A stretch of 64,000 nt of DNA from NCBI GenBank assembly GCA_013399855.1, contig VXAY01007398.1, forward strand, positions 283,313 to 347,312. Reading direction: 5' to 3'. The position numbers and the translations under genes were made by a program. Under the pieces are notes generated by a model. It made no database searches and was not told the DNA's origin. It was given only the letters and a program-made list of their open reading frames with translations. Numbering within the stretch: position 1 is the stretch's first letter; every line of letters begins with the position of its first letter. Shown piece after piece: positions 26,096-40,436 of this stretch. Source of the DNA: Oxyruncus cristatus (taxonomy: Eukaryota > Chordata > Aves > Passeriformes > Cotingidae).

Positions 26096-29084
26096 CATAA
26101 AGAACGAGGTTTGTTAAATGTACCTATGGAAACAGGACCATGACCCCACTGGTCCATCTGCTGACCAGACTCAGCACCACTGCTGGGGTAGATGAAACAT
26201 TTGCTGATGGTTTTATTTGGGACTGCAATATTGCACTGAAGCTTTGCCACAAGCCAAAAGAGAGGTACAATAGTGTGAGTCCCAGCTTCTCCACCCTCTG
26301 TCTCACTCCTGGCCACGCAGCCAGTCCAGCTCTTGGAGCCACCCAAGGAGGACAAGTCTTTCCAGGCACTGGCGGGCCATGGGTCCATATGACCTTCCTT
26401 TGTTCAGCCTTGCCAGAAAACCTGCAGAGAATCTTCAGATGCTGGCTCCCACCTCTCAGCACCTCCGTGGGAGGCAGGTGCCTGTGTCAAAGTGCTGGAG
26501 CTGCTCAGATGGGAGTGAGGCAGCTCTTGCTCAGGAGTGTTTGAGCAGAATGGCCAGCATGTGTGTGCTCAGCCAGCTTTGCATTGTAAGAGGATCTCCT
26601 CTTTTTTTAGAGCAATCAGCTGGGACACAGGGCCCCTTGTCTCTTGGGTTGTTTTGGCAACATTGGGTATTCCTGACATAGCCCATCCAAGCTCCTGCTG
26701 CCAGCCCTTCCTCTCACAAACATGGGAACTTGCTGCCAAGCTGTGCCCCACCTAGTCCACTCTTCATCTGCACCTCCTGGAAACCACTCTTCTTCCTCAC
26801 TCTTTGCCCTGGGCTATATATAAAGGACTAATCCCAAAGCTAGTGGTGTTAAAGAAAGGGCTGCCATGGACTTCAGGACACTGCAAAGACCTTAGCTGCT
26901 CACTTCAGGGTGGATTTGCAATAGTTGATTAAATGACCAGAGGGGAACAGCACAGGCTGGGACACTTCAAAGTCTGCAAGTGAGCCTGCATATGCTTTCT
27001 TCCCCCCTGGAAGATGCAAAATATGAGGGGTTGGGAAAAGTTGATGCTCACCAGTGTCCTTTGACAGAACTTATCTCCATCTGCATTTTCAGAGGTGACA
27101 TGTGAAATGCTGGTTGCGTTTTGAATGAAAACTGCAGCAGTTTCAGTGCAGAATATCCAGATATGTGCTCTGGGTTATCATGTGCAGCATCTAACTGGAG
27201 AAGATCAAAGGAAAAGAGTCTATTTTTGGGTTTGCATGTACTAATTACTCTGAACAAATGAGCAATGTATCTGAGAAGTAATCAGTAATCTTTTTTCAGG
27301 TTTCCATCTGGTAAAACTCTTGTAGGTGCTGTAACTTTAGAATAATTTCAAGCCTGTCGTTCTCACTGAAGACTCTGAAGTTGGAGTCAGCCAGTGAGTG
27401 AAAGAACACAGATTTGCTGTTGTGTCACTCATGTCCATTCAGAAAACTGCTAAAGCAACATGCCTCAGGGCTGCAAACACCTACACCCAGTAATTCTGGA
27501 TGTGGTGAGTTTTATAGTTGATGCAGAATCCCCTTTGCAAACCTGTCAAGTTACACCAAGGTGAGTTCCCTGAGCCTCTAAATCCTGTTCTGCAATGATA
27601 ATAAAATGGCACGGTGGAAAATGGGGAGAGTTGTGAGGATGAAGGATGCAGGAGTCAGAATTACACTCTGGACTTAACTGTAGTTTGAGTGCTACATGCA
27701 GGTTTGAGTCCTGCCATATTATATTCAAGGAGTGCATCATTTCTCAAGGACTCAAAATCGCCATTCTTCAATGATAGATGAACTAGCACAGACTTGCAGG
27801 TTGGTTCCTTGGGACACTGGTGGTGATTCTGTGGTGAACCAGATTCTTGTGAAACTGAGGTTTCACATAATTCGTGACCAAGTTCCACCCACTGAATCGT
27901 GGTGTCATGGACCCATGCAAAGGAGTGGGAGCACAACGGGAGACCTTGGAGCTGTTGCTTTTTAGATGCTGGTTTTTGCAGAGTATTCTGTGCATCATTC
28001 AGAATTTAGGCTTGTTTTTGTATGAAAGCAATTGGCTGGTAAAATGGCTGTAAGTATTCCTAGTGGAGTTGTGTTGGGGGAAAAAAAATATTCCTTTTTC
28101 TGATGGAAAGTTTTGACTTTATAACTCAAACCTTGGAAATTTTAGCTGAAAACTGTGGGAGCTTCCCCAGTGTCACTTCTTGTTTTCCAACAAAAATAAA
28201 ATAGCATAGATAGAAATGGAAAGTTTCTGTTTTCAATCAGAAGAACATTTTCCTTTCCTACCATTTCAAATAGCTGGTAGCCTGTAGCATGTCCTCTCTG
28301 CCAGCCTCCAGCTTCCCTGTTGATCCTGGATCAGTGTTTTCCAGGATGCAGAGGAAGCTTTGCAGAGCTAAGAAAGGTCTGTGCTTAGCCACATCTCTTT
28401 CTGAGCATGGACAATGTCACTGGACTATTTACAGCCACTTTTACATGGATCTCCTAGACACTGATGGAGATGAGACACCAGTGGCCATTGAAATAAAAGA
28501 AATCTCTTACCAGGCTGTGATCAGCAATAATCTGATTTTCAATGAGAAGGTGGTTTTTAAGTCAAGAATTATAGAAATATAAACTGGCTAACCCTCTGTT
28601 ATTGAAAGATTTGAGCAGCTGGAGGGGTGAGGTGGTGGATGGACTCAGCTGGGGTGGTTCTGCTCACTGTGGTCACCTCTCAGAGCTGGGTCCCCTTTGC
28701 CTGAATGAGCCATTTGCATTTTGGGTTTGAGGTTGGAAGTAGGGACAGTGCAGGGACTGCAGCATAAAAGCTCACCCTGACTTCTGAGCAGAGCTGATGA
28801 ATTTGGTGGGGATGCTAAAGGGGCCCCATGCAGTGACCTCCCACCTCCCACAACCACCCGTGCGTGGTGTCACCATGGGCAAGGCACGTCCAGTGACCTT
28901 CGGAGAAAGAGCTGCATTTGCAGGGGATAAACTGTTCCCCACATATCCCATCGCTGGCAAAAGCCTAGACTGTTAAATTAAACCCATTTTGCTAAGGGTT
29001 TTTAATGCTGCTTGCCCATATGCAGAATTATGTCTTTAAAGATTAAAAAATCCAATATAAACAAAATAAATCCAGGGAGCTGAA

Positions 29085-29285
29085 TGCATGAATCATTATT
29101 TTAGTACATATTGTCCATTCTAATCTGCAGTCCAATTGTGAAGTCATTCAAAATGCTGCTTCTCAGTAATTAGCAGGAATCTAACTCAGAGCCAATTTCT
29201 GATTAAATGTGCTTAAAATCAATAAAACATCATGAGTGATTAGAGTCACGTGTGATTAGCCCTGTCGAACAAAGCAGAATAAGTT
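29085..29285. other. Possible conserved noncoding element
   Basis: Unique, complex AT-rich stretch with GAATGCATGAATCATTATTT, TCAGTAATTAGCAGG, TTCTGATTAAATGTGC, GTGATTAGAGTCACGTGTG and GATTAGCCCTG. Of the intergenic blocks it looks most like a deeply conserved element. Confidence 0.32.
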
Positions 29286-32200
29286 ATGGCCTCACTTTAA
29301 CTTGTCAAAAAACAGAACTGGGGGTGGGAATGAGGAGGAACAGCTGATATTTCTATAAAGGGTTTTTCCAGTTCTCTGCCTTTCTCTTTGCTCCTTTAGA
29401 AAAGTGAAAGGATTGGTTTGTTGCCTGAAAATTGCAGGCTGAAGGGGAAAGTTTGAGGTGGCTTTGGCTTCTCTCATGGGTTTGTTTAAGGATATGATGG
29501 GAATGGCATTTTTAATCCTGTGTCTTAGCTGCAAAGGGTTACCTGCTTTTCCTGGCCTCACCTTTTCTCCAGCTCAGTCCTGACTATTTGCAGTAGCAAA
29601 TAGCTCTACGATTTTATTTATTTTTGTTTTCTAGAAGAGGCTCAAAGATCTCTTCTCCCTCCCTGTGAAAGGGAGCAACACAATGGCATATCCCCTGTCA
29701 GTAATGAAAATAAAGAGCAACTGCTCAAAACCAGGTGTTGATTGAAAAGCATCCGAGGTTAAAGCTACATGTGAGATGGTTTCTCTCCATCACGCTGCCA
29801 TGAATCAGGGGGACTCACAACACTCCCACCCCAGGGTCCCCTGGATACACACCACCATCTACTTCGGGTCCAGCACAAGGTGCTGTTGATGGAAAGTGGT
29901 TTTCTGGGTGAGCAGCTTCTGGCAGCATCTTCCCCCATCACAGCAGCTCGGGGCTGGGGTGTGGAGATGCGCCAGCACCCGGCTGGGAGGGAGACGGCTG
30001 AGATCTCACGTGGGGGCTGCGTGGGGTGGGAGAGCTTCTCTGGAGCTCAGCGCTTGGCAAGGCTCACCAGCAAAGCTTCCCTTGACGTCAGGAGATGGAG
30101 AACAACACTTATTTATAGCTATAGCTTCTTCTCTTACAGATGTGTGACCACATCCCCACCGGCTGGACCCTCAGAGAAAAATCCAGCTGGATTGCTCAGT
30201 GCTGCCTCTGGATCCAACCCTGACAGTGCTGCTGGGGCTGCTTTCTTTCCATCTCAGTGAGCAGAACAAAAGCCCCACATCCACGACATGCACATGGCGG
30301 TGGGTGCAGAGGGGAGGCTTGGGAAGCATCGTCCCCAGTGTATTTCTGCTGGCAGACTGTGTTCAATTGTTTTGTTTCGAGGCCTATGTGAGAGGACGTT
30401 GTTCATTTCCAGAGTACATCCGCACGCTCATTTCCTGCTCTCGGCAAAGTCCTGGACTTCTACCAGTAAAGCTCAGGAACTTTGGGGAAAATCTGATTGT
30501 TATTATTTTTTAACATGTGTGTAACCCTGGAATGTTCCCTCCTGCAGAAAGAAGTTTTACATGATGTCTGCTCATTCCCAAGAAACTCCTCATGTCCTGT
30601 CCCATGGGACAAGAGCTTGTGACTCCATGTCACACTTGGGAGATCCAATGAGCTGTCAGGGCAGGCTGTATTTAACTTGGGCAAAAGACCTACAGGCACA
30701 GGGAACCTTCTCCTAAGAGGAGTCCTGCTGTGGGCCACCCCACCATCCACAAGCACCATGCTGAGCTTTGGGTTGGTGTTTCTTCCAAAGGAAATGGTCT
30801 TGCAAGCATCTAGTTGGAATGAAAATGCAAAGAAAGTTCATAAATGGTGATCTTGAGTCAAAATTAGCAATACAGAGTTAGCAAGGGTAGGTTGTGCATT
30901 GTAATGTGCTGTTTGGCCAGTCAGCACTGCCAACATGGGACAATGCCCCTGGTTCACCCTATACAAATTTCCTCTCTTTTATAGGTTTTCTTACTCCTTT
31001 TCTTGAAAGCTGCTGGTCTTTCATGGCAAAAATAGTGCAGAAACAGAGGAGCAGATCCTCAGCAGATGTCCATGTCAGTAGCTGGGTTGCCCCCTAAATT
31101 ACAGCAGCTGAGTCCCAGGGTCTTCTGTGCTCTGAGAGATAAATTACCCTGCATTGACCTCCTGGATCCAATGTGGGACCATCTGTGCTCATCACTGATG
31201 CCACGGCATGTGTGGGGAGATCTGCTGCTCAAGGTGGTCAGAGTCAGGACCATCCAACACAGGGTGCTGAAAAAAACCCAGGGCTGAATGTGGGAATTAC
31301 ATAAATCAGCTAATTATTCCTCTCCCTGTTCCCCCTGTGCATAGTTTGGTGTCTGACTTGGGGTTTTTTGCTTTTCTCCAAAGCAGCTGGAGATGGGATG
31401 TTGAACATGGTATGTTATTGCTCCTTATGGTATTAAAGAAAAACATCTCAAGTGCTGGTTGGCATGTTTTGATTGTATGTGAGGGTAAAATGAGTGCCAG
31501 ATTTGGAGCAGGGAAGACATTTTCCTACAGATCAGATTAGCAGGAGCTGTTGGGGGAGTAAAGCAGGGAAGCGACAAGCTGGGAAGTGGAGGGAGCACTG
31601 GAGAGAATCTCTCTCTTGGAGTTAATTTGGCATTTTCACTGAACAACTCCCCCCTACAGAAGACCAGAGCCCTTGGTGGTTCCTTTTCTCTCTTCCTTTG
31701 GTATTACTATTTGTGGCTTTATTTATTTGTACTAAAAGCCTTAAGCTCGTTATGGCATTTTTGCGAAGTGTTTTTGTGGCTTGTGTTGAGTGAGTGTGTG
31801 CAGAGCAGTGTTCCCTGGACTTTCGGATTAATGTTTGTCATATGATTGCCTGTGATTTCATGACCTCTGTGGCTGAAGTGAGCCCTGTGGGTTTTTTTAT
31901 GTATGTGCAATTTAGCTTTTAATTAAGGCCTTGTTATCCAGGGAGTTGCAGCTCGGTTGGCTTGCATGCCCCAGGGTTCTCCTGGCTTGATACTGGAGTA
32001 AGGTAGCCCATATTTGGAAATATTCAGCTTGTTTCTCTCGTTTCAGTTTTCCAAGCTGTTTGAATTAATCTTCAGTCTCCTTTTCCAATGTTTACTGAAG
32101 AACAGCAGTTTTTTTTAACACTCCCTTGTATCACACAGTGTGATCAGCCCAGCTCAGACAATGCACATTCATGCTGAGGTCTGTTGCTCATTTAGTAGTC

Positions 32201-35200
32201 TACAAACTACTAATGAAGTGCAGATGCATTGGGGAAGATCCTCCCTCCGCGGGTGAACCCTGGATCGGGATGCACCGAGGAGCCGTGTCGTGCAGTTCAC
32301 AGAAGCCAGTTGCAGGCATCACAGGGAGAGTAGTTTTACATCTATTTATCTTCCTATTTACTCCTTTTTTTCTTTGCTAGGTAGCTCATCAAGGTCCCTG
32401 CATTTAGCTCTACAATACATATTATCCATGGGCATAAGGTCTGCCTTATTGCAGGAAAGCGAGTGGTTTCTGTTGGTGTGGGCTTTGGGTGCTCAGGCTG
32501 TACCATGTGCACCAGACCCATTCCCAGAGTTGAATTCCTTTTTGTGCATTCTCTCTCTCAGTTGTCTCTGGGATACCCAAAGAATTTAGGAGCTTTGACA
32601 GACACCTGGCTGCAGATTAATTCCAGATGACTACAGCAGATAGGTACCAGGCCTTCATCCTGCTCCATTCTCTCTTCCTCCTGCTGCTTTCCAAAACAGG
32701 AATTTACTTGACAGCAGGTTCCAAAGATGCCACTGCACTCAGCTGTCTTACTAAAGTAACATAAAGATTACTATTAGCAGGTTTTCATACATCTGTTTTG
32801 GAGTCATTTAACATGAGGGCAATTCAAGCTGAATTTTATAGCTGTGGTTTGGTATGTAATTCTGGATAATCACATTCCATCCCTATGAAGAAGTAACAGA
32901 GGTGCTTCAAACATCCAGATTTCAGTATCAAGCCAAATTATGACAACCAGAAGGTATTGAGATGTTTGTAGTCAATGCTTTTATTGATAAAATACACATT
33001 CATAAAACCAGGATCTGAGCTCAGATTTGGTGCATTTTACAATTCCCTTGTATGTTAGGTGGGCTCCAGCACCTCCATCCTGGTCCAGTTTTAATGGTTT
33101 AGTGTCTTGTTCTTAGAGTGCACTTCTCACAGACCCATGTGTTTTAAAGCTGTTGATTTACACCTCTCGTTTTCCTAAGCTCAGTGGTGAGATGTTGACC
33201 TGGGTGCTACACTAATCTAATAATCCTTAGAAACAGTTCTGGGGTGTTTAATATTCTCACAGTGGCCAAACTCGGAGTTCAGTCAGTTGTAATCATCACG
33301 CTGGAGCATGGTCAAGATGCAAAGTTTGGCCTGGACCCTGTGGCCATCTGGTTGCAGGGAAACCAGCTGCCTCTTGAGCTAAAAATGCCCTTCATCCATC
33401 ATGATAAATCCTCTTTTCTACTGAAACACCTTCATTCTGTATCCTGCATGCCTGCCTACACATAAATGGCCATACTCTTCAAATAGGGTCACTGATGGCA
33501 TTTTGGGTTTCACGTGGCCTCTTGGAGAAAACTCACACCAGATATGCTGGCAATAAGCTGGGGTGGATTTGCCAGACCTTGTAGAAATCCATGACCAGGT
33601 ACATGAACCTTGATGGCGTCACCTGGGAAGGCAGGTGCCTGTGAATCATTTGAGCCAAGGGGTGTAGAAAGGCACCTGTGAAGGGACAGGATTCTCCCAA
33701 AGGAAAGGCACATTCAGAGCACTTTTAAAATTTATTTTTATGATACAGGATAGGAGCCATGTATCCTGACATTGACTTCTCCATCGGTTGTTAATTGAGC
33801 AAAAGAGATGCTTGGGATGCAGGAATTACCCCCTGCTAAATTCAGATGCCTCAAGTGGCTCAGATAAATCATGATTTACTCATTCATTGAGTAAATTTAG
33901 CTCTCCATCAATGCTAAAGGGAATCTAGACCGCTAGCTCCAATGCAGACATCAACCCTGGAGATATCTAACATTCGTGCAGATGTGAATCTCAGCTGGGT
34001 TGCCTCTGCCTCTAAGCTTGAATATGAGAAAAGGGAGGCCAGGCTGAAATCAAAGGCAGTTAGAGACATAAAACAGATGCAAAATGTCAAGAAAGATAAA
34101 AGCCAAAAGATGGCCTATAGTCCTGGGAAGCCAAGGGCACCTATCTGAAGTAGCAAAATGAGAAAGCAGCAGAGAAAAAGGCAGGGTTGGACCAGCGCAG
34201 GAAGATAAAAATTTCCTTTCAACACTGAAAGTAACAGTTTCTAAAATCCACCTTCTCTGTCCCTCCCAAAATGTAAATGCTCGTAGTTACCCCAATGAAA
34301 ATCTGGAGCAGTTTTGTGGTAGTAAGTAGCAGATTCTTGGCTACTGGAGCCTCAGTGTGGCAGATGCGTTTTTTGGAAAATGCCACTTGCACAGCCCAGC
34401 TGGTAACCACAGCTGAGATCTCCCTGTTGGAGATCTTAGAAGTCAGCGGCTGCATCGGCTTTGGTTTCTCTGCAAACAGCGGCTGGGCTGCTGGAAATTG
34501 CACCCAGGTGTGAGGTGGAGAGGTCAGACTTGGCCAGCGGTTCCCTGGGTGATAACTGACCCACTTCAGGCAATTCAGGCAATTAATTCCCCATGTTTAC
34601 CATGAGAATCATCTGCATTAACTGTGGTATTTGGCAAATAATTTTTGCCTTTTTAGGTGATCTATTAAAAATCTTTCCTGCCCTGGGCTTGGACGATATT
34701 TAGGCCCATTTTGGCCGAGTGTTGGGCACCTCTTTCTGGCACTGCCCGAGGCCCCTTGCTTTGGAAAGGCAGATCTGCCACCAGGCTGCTGTTAAACCAA
34801 GCCAGAGGCAGGCAATTTCCATCCCCAACAGGAGAGGTTGGCATTTAGAAACAGTCCCCTTCTGAATCGCACAAGAAACTTGTAATATTAAACAATTTTA
34901 TTGAATAAAAGGCTGGTGGATTGTTTAGTCTCACATGTGGCAAAATGAAAAACAGTCAACAATTTCCCTCAAAAGTAAACAATGCAGCACAGGGGAGCTC
35001 TGCTGGGGCTGTTGTTGAAATCTTCATGCTCCCAAAAAATTTGGAAGGCATGTTATTTCCAGATGGAGGGGGAGGAAGTGTGTGGCATGTCTGACCAGTT
35101 GCACTTGCTTCTGACTCAGAAACATCAGCTGGGTTTTGACTTTGTGTCTGCTGAGAGTTCAGTATTGTCTGTATTTTAATTTTTTTTTCTTTCACCTGGG

Positions 35201-37022
35201 TCTCCCTGTACCCAGCAATAAATGGAGGGACCTCCAAAGTGTTTTCAGTGTCATCTGCAAACTGGCTTTTGTATTTTAACTTCCCTTCAGACCCAGAAAG
35301 CACGGCTTTCCTTGTACCATCTGATCTGACTGCTATTTAACCCTCTTTTTCCAATAGTTTCTGTGTCCTCAAACTTTGTCTCTAAAACTTACTTTTTGTG
35401 CCCATGCCATATGCACACCCACCTGGATGTGTTATGTGCTATGTTATGTTTTATGCTGTGCTAAGTGCTATGCACACACACCTAACCATGATGTGTTATG
35501 AGGAGAGATAGCTGTGGATTTTCCATCCTGTCATTTTCCAACAGAAAAAGTACATTCAAAACACCATGTTTTGCTGTTGCAAAATAGAAATCCCTTTACC
35601 CCTGGATGTACAGCCCCCAAATAAAGCCAGCATTGTGAAGACTGAAACTAAATATTTTATTTGAGGCTGGATTGATTATAATTAGAATATTGATATTGTT
35701 TCAGCTAATTGTTTTCTTTTTCATTATTTCAGCCAAATGTTGAATGGCTTTTGCCAGTGGTGAAACCAGAGAATGTGAGAGCCCTGGTTCAGTCCTGAAC
35801 CTCATGGAAGATGATCTCATCCTTCACATGGTGTGCAGTGGTCACAGCACTGTTACAAGTGATGGGAAGTGGCATTTGGCTGGGGCCACAGACCTATGGA
35901 AAAGGAAAAAAGTCCTGATTTCAAGACTGGAAATTGATGTTTTATATAATTGCTGCCAGAGAAGAAGATAGGAGCTGGGCTGCTCCTGAAGGTTTGGGTC
36001 CATGAGATACTTCCCATTGCCTGTGGGAGCACTGGAGGAGGTCTTTGGTTTGCCAAAACAGCCTTTCTGAGCGATTTTTATGGAGAAGCAAAGTTGTGGT
36101 GTCTTTCCTATTGCCATTTCTGCTTTAGGAGAGACAAAGAAGAGCTCTACAGTGACTTTGGTGCCGATGAAGTAGGGTCAGTGGAAGGGATGGAGTCAAG
36201 CTGTTGATGAAGAAATTGATATGTGGATGGTCTCTATATTGTTCTCTACAAACAAGCAAGGGAAGTACTTGCTCTTTTACAATATAATTATAGAAATCAT
36301 TGTTATCCAGTCAGCAACTGGAGTGGACAGCACAGGTGGTTCTGCTTCACTTTCAGAGCCCTAAAACACTTTTCAACACAGGGTGATCCTGCTGCTACCC
36401 TGTAGGAGCTCACAGTCAGCCTCTGATCAGTTCTCTCCTTACCTCCTTAAAAATGATTAGTGGTTTCCACTTCCTTTGCAACAGCCCAGAAGAGCAGGTG
36501 ATTCCTGCTCACAACTCTCCAAGTGCAAAATGCTGTGGCCAGGAGGGAGAAAAAGAGAAGTAACTCTGTCTGTACTTTAGTCAGACTGATGAGAGGGACA
36601 CCAGAAGACAACAATGCAGAAAGCTTCAAGGAACACTTCATTTGTGCAACACTCAAGTAACCAGTTAAATACAACAATACACAGTCTGCATTCGGGGGCT
36701 TGCTTACATGGCTCATGTACTGGGAATTAGATCTATCCAGTGAAGGGAAACGGTTTTAAACCTTTTTTTGAAGTTGTATTTTCCAAGACAAGTCACCCTA
36801 TGGACTTCACTGGAGAGGTTCTTTTAAGCTTAAGTCACAGATCTGTGGGTAAAGCATAGTTCTGAAAGTCAAGAAACATGTCTCCTCCCAGCTCCATGGT
36901 GATTTTGCTGCCTAACCACAAACAAGTAAAGTCATGTACCTTGTTTGTGCATTCAATCCCCCTTTAACCAGTCTTAATCTTTCATCTGGCTTCAAAATCC
37001 TCTAATCCAGCCAGTGAGCAGC

Positions 37023-37163
37023 CAGAGTTCAAGAAGCACTTGGACAATACCTTAAGGCACATGGTGTGACTTTTTGGGGCTGTCTTATACTGGTCCAGGT
37101 GTTGGACTCAGTGATTTTTGTAGAGCCCTTCCAACTCAAGATATTCTATGATTCTATGATTCT
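37023..37163 (+). mobile_element. CR1 LINE 3' fragment
   Basis: Contains AGAGTTCAAGAAGCACTTGG, GGCACATGGTGTGACTTTTT, GGTGTTGGACTCAGTGATTT and CCCTTCCAACTCAAGATATT followed by TCTATGATTCTATGATTCT. The GAGTTCAAGAAG/TGTTGGACTC version marks a different CR1 subfamily from the copies at 20.1 and 23.0 kb. Confidence 0.9.
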
Positions 37164-37367
37164 AACGTGTGCCAGCCAAGGTGTGAGGGTTAAAGTTCAC
37201 TCCCTCCACAAAGAACACAGACTGAATGGCAATGCACTATCAGAAATTATTAAATTCCTTTCTCACCCTCCATTTTATGGGTTTTAGATGCTGTTCACTG
37301 ACCAAAGCAAGAGTTATTTGAATTATTTAATTCTAACAAAGGAGATTAGTTGATTGGTTTGGGGGTG

Positions 37368-38229
37368 TGTAACAACCAGATAATATAGAAATGCCAAAAA
37401 TAATATTTCGCCATTGTTTCTGCATGTCAAAACTTCCTACCCAAAATTCTCTGTCTGCTTTCCTGCCAGAAACCCTCACCAGAGTTTCTTGCTGGAGTTT
37501 TCCTGCCAAAAGATCCTGCTATTGTTTATGGTTATCATATCTCTTCGAACATCTGAATAGGGCCACGTGCCAAGAAACAATGTACAACCTCCTTTGAACA
37601 CTACAGAAGTTGAGAAAAATTTCGGAAAATAAAGGAGAGGAAAGGGACGGAGAGAACTGGTTACAGTAACGGTGCATCTCTCGCGCTCCCTCCCTCTCCC
37701 CTATTCTCTGCCACCGGAGGCTGAAGCTCTGCCGGCCTGGGGAACTGAGACCCGCCGTGCCACACGAGTGAGTCTCACCTCACCCTTCTGCCCTTACCGG
37801 GGCCGAAAGCTGCTGCTGAACCGGGACCCTGCACGGCCTGGGACACGGCTCAACGTGAGCGGCAAGGCCACACATCCTGGCTGCACTCCAGAGAACTAAG
37901 CTGCTAAGACCCCCCCGCTGCAGCTAAGAGATAACACTGAAAAGCGTCAGAGACAGAGAAAAAAACTAACTGCTCCTTTCCTCCCTCCCGTCCCCCCCCA
38001 TCTCGGCTGAAAAGGTGGCTCAGTGGTACCTTTCCTATGCTTCTAAAAGTAATCTTAGCTTTTTCCAACCTTTTCTTATTTTTTCCTCTTTCTCTTTGCA
38101 TTTCTTAGCAATTAATAAAATAGAAATATCAGTTTTGGTATCAACAGGTAACTTGTGTGAGTTTTAATTTTGCTCAGGGGCAAATTCGAATCTGAAGTTC
38201 TTCCTGCAGCATTTAAGCAGATTGTAACA
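37368..38229 (+). mobile_element. Solo LTR of an endogenous retrovirus, with 5-bp target duplication
   Basis: An 862-bp block starts TGTAACAACC and ends GATTGTAACA (TGT...ACA termini). It is flanked by identical GGGTG at 37363-37367 and 38230-38234, a 5-bp target-site duplication as made by ERVL-type elements. The middle (about 37670-37870) is GC-rich and unlike its surroundings. AATAAA occurs at 37628-37633 and at 38114-38119, and the latter is well placed as the LTR polyadenylation signal. No gag, pol or env reading frame flanks it, so it is a solo LTR left by recombination. The orientation is inferred from the polyadenylation signal. The family is not identified. Confidence 0.65.
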
Positions 38230-40368
38230 GGGTGGGAGGTGTTTGTTTTGTTGTGGGTTTTTTTTTTTCCTATAAATAATTCTCTTTTTGCATCGAGGAA
38301 TTCTGGAAAAGAAAAATTATCTATTCCATAACTACAGCCCTAGCTATGATGTAGATATGTCCTCTGAAAATTACTTCAGCTTTCAGAAATGTCTATTATG
38401 GGGAAAACATAATATTACAGCTGCTTTGCAGTATTTAAACAGCAAAAGCACCTAAGCTATTTCTCCCCTGACTTCTGCTTCCAGTGAGTGAAAAATATCT
38501 TACAAACAGAATATTGCTGATCTCCAAACTCAGTGCAGAATTGTTGTTTGATTCCTATTCTCTAACAGGGATGCACCAAAAATAGAAACAGCTGCATCTT
38601 TCAATCGGGCGAAATTTGAATAATGTTGCTGTGCTGGAAATAAAATGGAAAAGCCAAATGGAGCGAGGGGTTTGATCTGGTAGGTGCAAATGAGACCAAA
38701 TTTCAGTATTCTGTAGCATATATAATTCTAGATTTTCATGACCCAAAACTCAAGAGCATTTGAATCTGGGATTCTAATTTCTTCCTGTAAAGAAAACAAT
38801 GTCAACAAAGATTTACCTTACACTGCTCAAGGAGCGTTCTCACCTGCAGATGCTGTCAGTAGACAGATGTAGCAGACCAGTGATTGCCAGATGATATCAA
38901 TGAGATGTTAGACCAAGAAAGTAAGACAGCTGCTCTTCTTCCTTAATCCTGTTCATTTGAATGGTTTTACAGGTTTTAATAAATTTAGTGAAATTAGTAG
39001 CATTTTTCCAGGAGTTACAGTATTAAAGTGCCAGGCATTCAAGAACACCTGCATGCTGTAATTCTGGGGGGTAATAAATCTCTTTTATACAGAGATATAA
39101 TGAAAGTAGCCCCCAAAACCAGGACCCTGTTTTCTATTGTCCTTGCCTGTAAGACTGAACCTGCAGGTGTTACTTCACATGGGTCTTGGACAAGCTACAG
39201 GTCCCTGGCATGCAGCAGAGCTGTTATTTAGTAAACAAATTCTTCTGAACAAGTCAAGCTGAAAGCAATTTCTGCACATGTAATGTATAAACTGAGTGCA
39301 TTTGGTCTTGCAGTACCTAAGTCCAGGTCCTGGTGTGGGAAAGGATTGCTGTGATCACCCAACACAGGGCTCTTTGCTGTGCTCCATGGGAGACAGCAGA
39401 TGGGGAAACAGGGCTTCAGTCCTGTTACGGTGCTGTGCCAGAGTGGGTTTGTTCCTCCAGGTCTGTCTAGGGTTTGGAGAGTCCTTCTCACTTGGTTTAC
39501 CGTCAGCACATGGGCTCACACCTGTGTTGCTCCCATCCTCCAGTTCCTCTCGGTTCCTGGGGGTCCCCGGGGCCTCCCCAAGGCTGTCCCTCTGCGACAT
39601 TTACATCTTTCACATACTTGGGCTCATTTGTCATGTCCCTCAGTTTACTCATTGCACGGTGATGCATATTTACTAATTCTAACATTTCCTCGTTAGTCAT
39701 TCCCTCCAGGCCCATTAATCACTATAAATTCCCAAATGAGAGGCTGCAGTACGTCGTTCCTTCCAACAGACAGCTGACACGTAGTAATTAGGCAGCTGAA
39801 CATAAAAATAATGAGGCTGAGGCTCCCGCAGATCTCCTTCCCCCTCTCGGCACCTCGGGGGCAGACTCTCTGCAGCCACCACTGCACAAGCTGCTCCCCA
39901 ACACGGATGTGCCTGTTTGCCTCTCTTTACCCCCAAAAACCTGCTCTCTGATCCATTGAAAAGGCACATGAACATTTAGCTTCGTGACTTCTGGCGGTGT
40001 TTTTCCATGCATCACATCAACACATACACTGAATTATTTAATTTCTCTGCCTCCCTGTTTCCCCATCATGTGGGGACTGGTCCAGCTCCTGTTGTTCATC
40101 TCTACCTGCTGCTCCAGAAAATCCTTGTGCCAAGCTGCCCTGCCAGTTTGCCACAGCCTCTCTAACCCAGAGCACACTCTGGGAAATAAATTCATCTTTT
40201 CACAATGGCTCTACTCCCTGAAATAAATAGCATAATTCAGGCAGGGGTTTGACTGCCATGTGCAATGCAGAAATGGCCTGAGAGACCAAAAGGCTCTTTG
40301 TGTCCAGCCTAATTTCCCTATTTTCTTGTATTCTCCCTCCTCTACATAGTTAGGGAGCAGTTGTGCAC

Positions 40369-40378
<10 letters not shown>

Positions 40379-40399
<21 letters not shown>

Positions 40400-40436
40400 G
40401 GGGGGTGTGTGTGTTTGCATGTGTGGTAATTACTTT
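40379..40436. repeat. T-run, G-run and TG-rich tract
   Basis: About 20 T, then a run of G, then (TG)n-like sequence. Simple-sequence DNA. Confidence 0.85.

Larger units (their letters stand above)
20273..37022. other. Intergenic DNA without a supported gene
   Basis: Apart from CR1 copies at 22971-23080 and 24271-24362 and AT-rich blocks at 22.1, 26.0 and 29.1 kb, I see nothing identifiable. Frames of up to about 180 codons on the minus strand (for example 24914-25462) lie in mixed-composition DNA and have no recognisable domain. Confidence 0.55.

Noticed and set aside
28289..28582. Frame containing DTDGDETPVAIE, resembling an EF-hand loop
   Set aside because: The loop lacks the Gly at position 6, there is no second EF-hand, and no convincing splice sites flank it. 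Probably chance.
37672..37899. 75-codon frame in GC-rich DNA
   Set aside because: It lies inside the solo LTR and follows from its GC-rich core.
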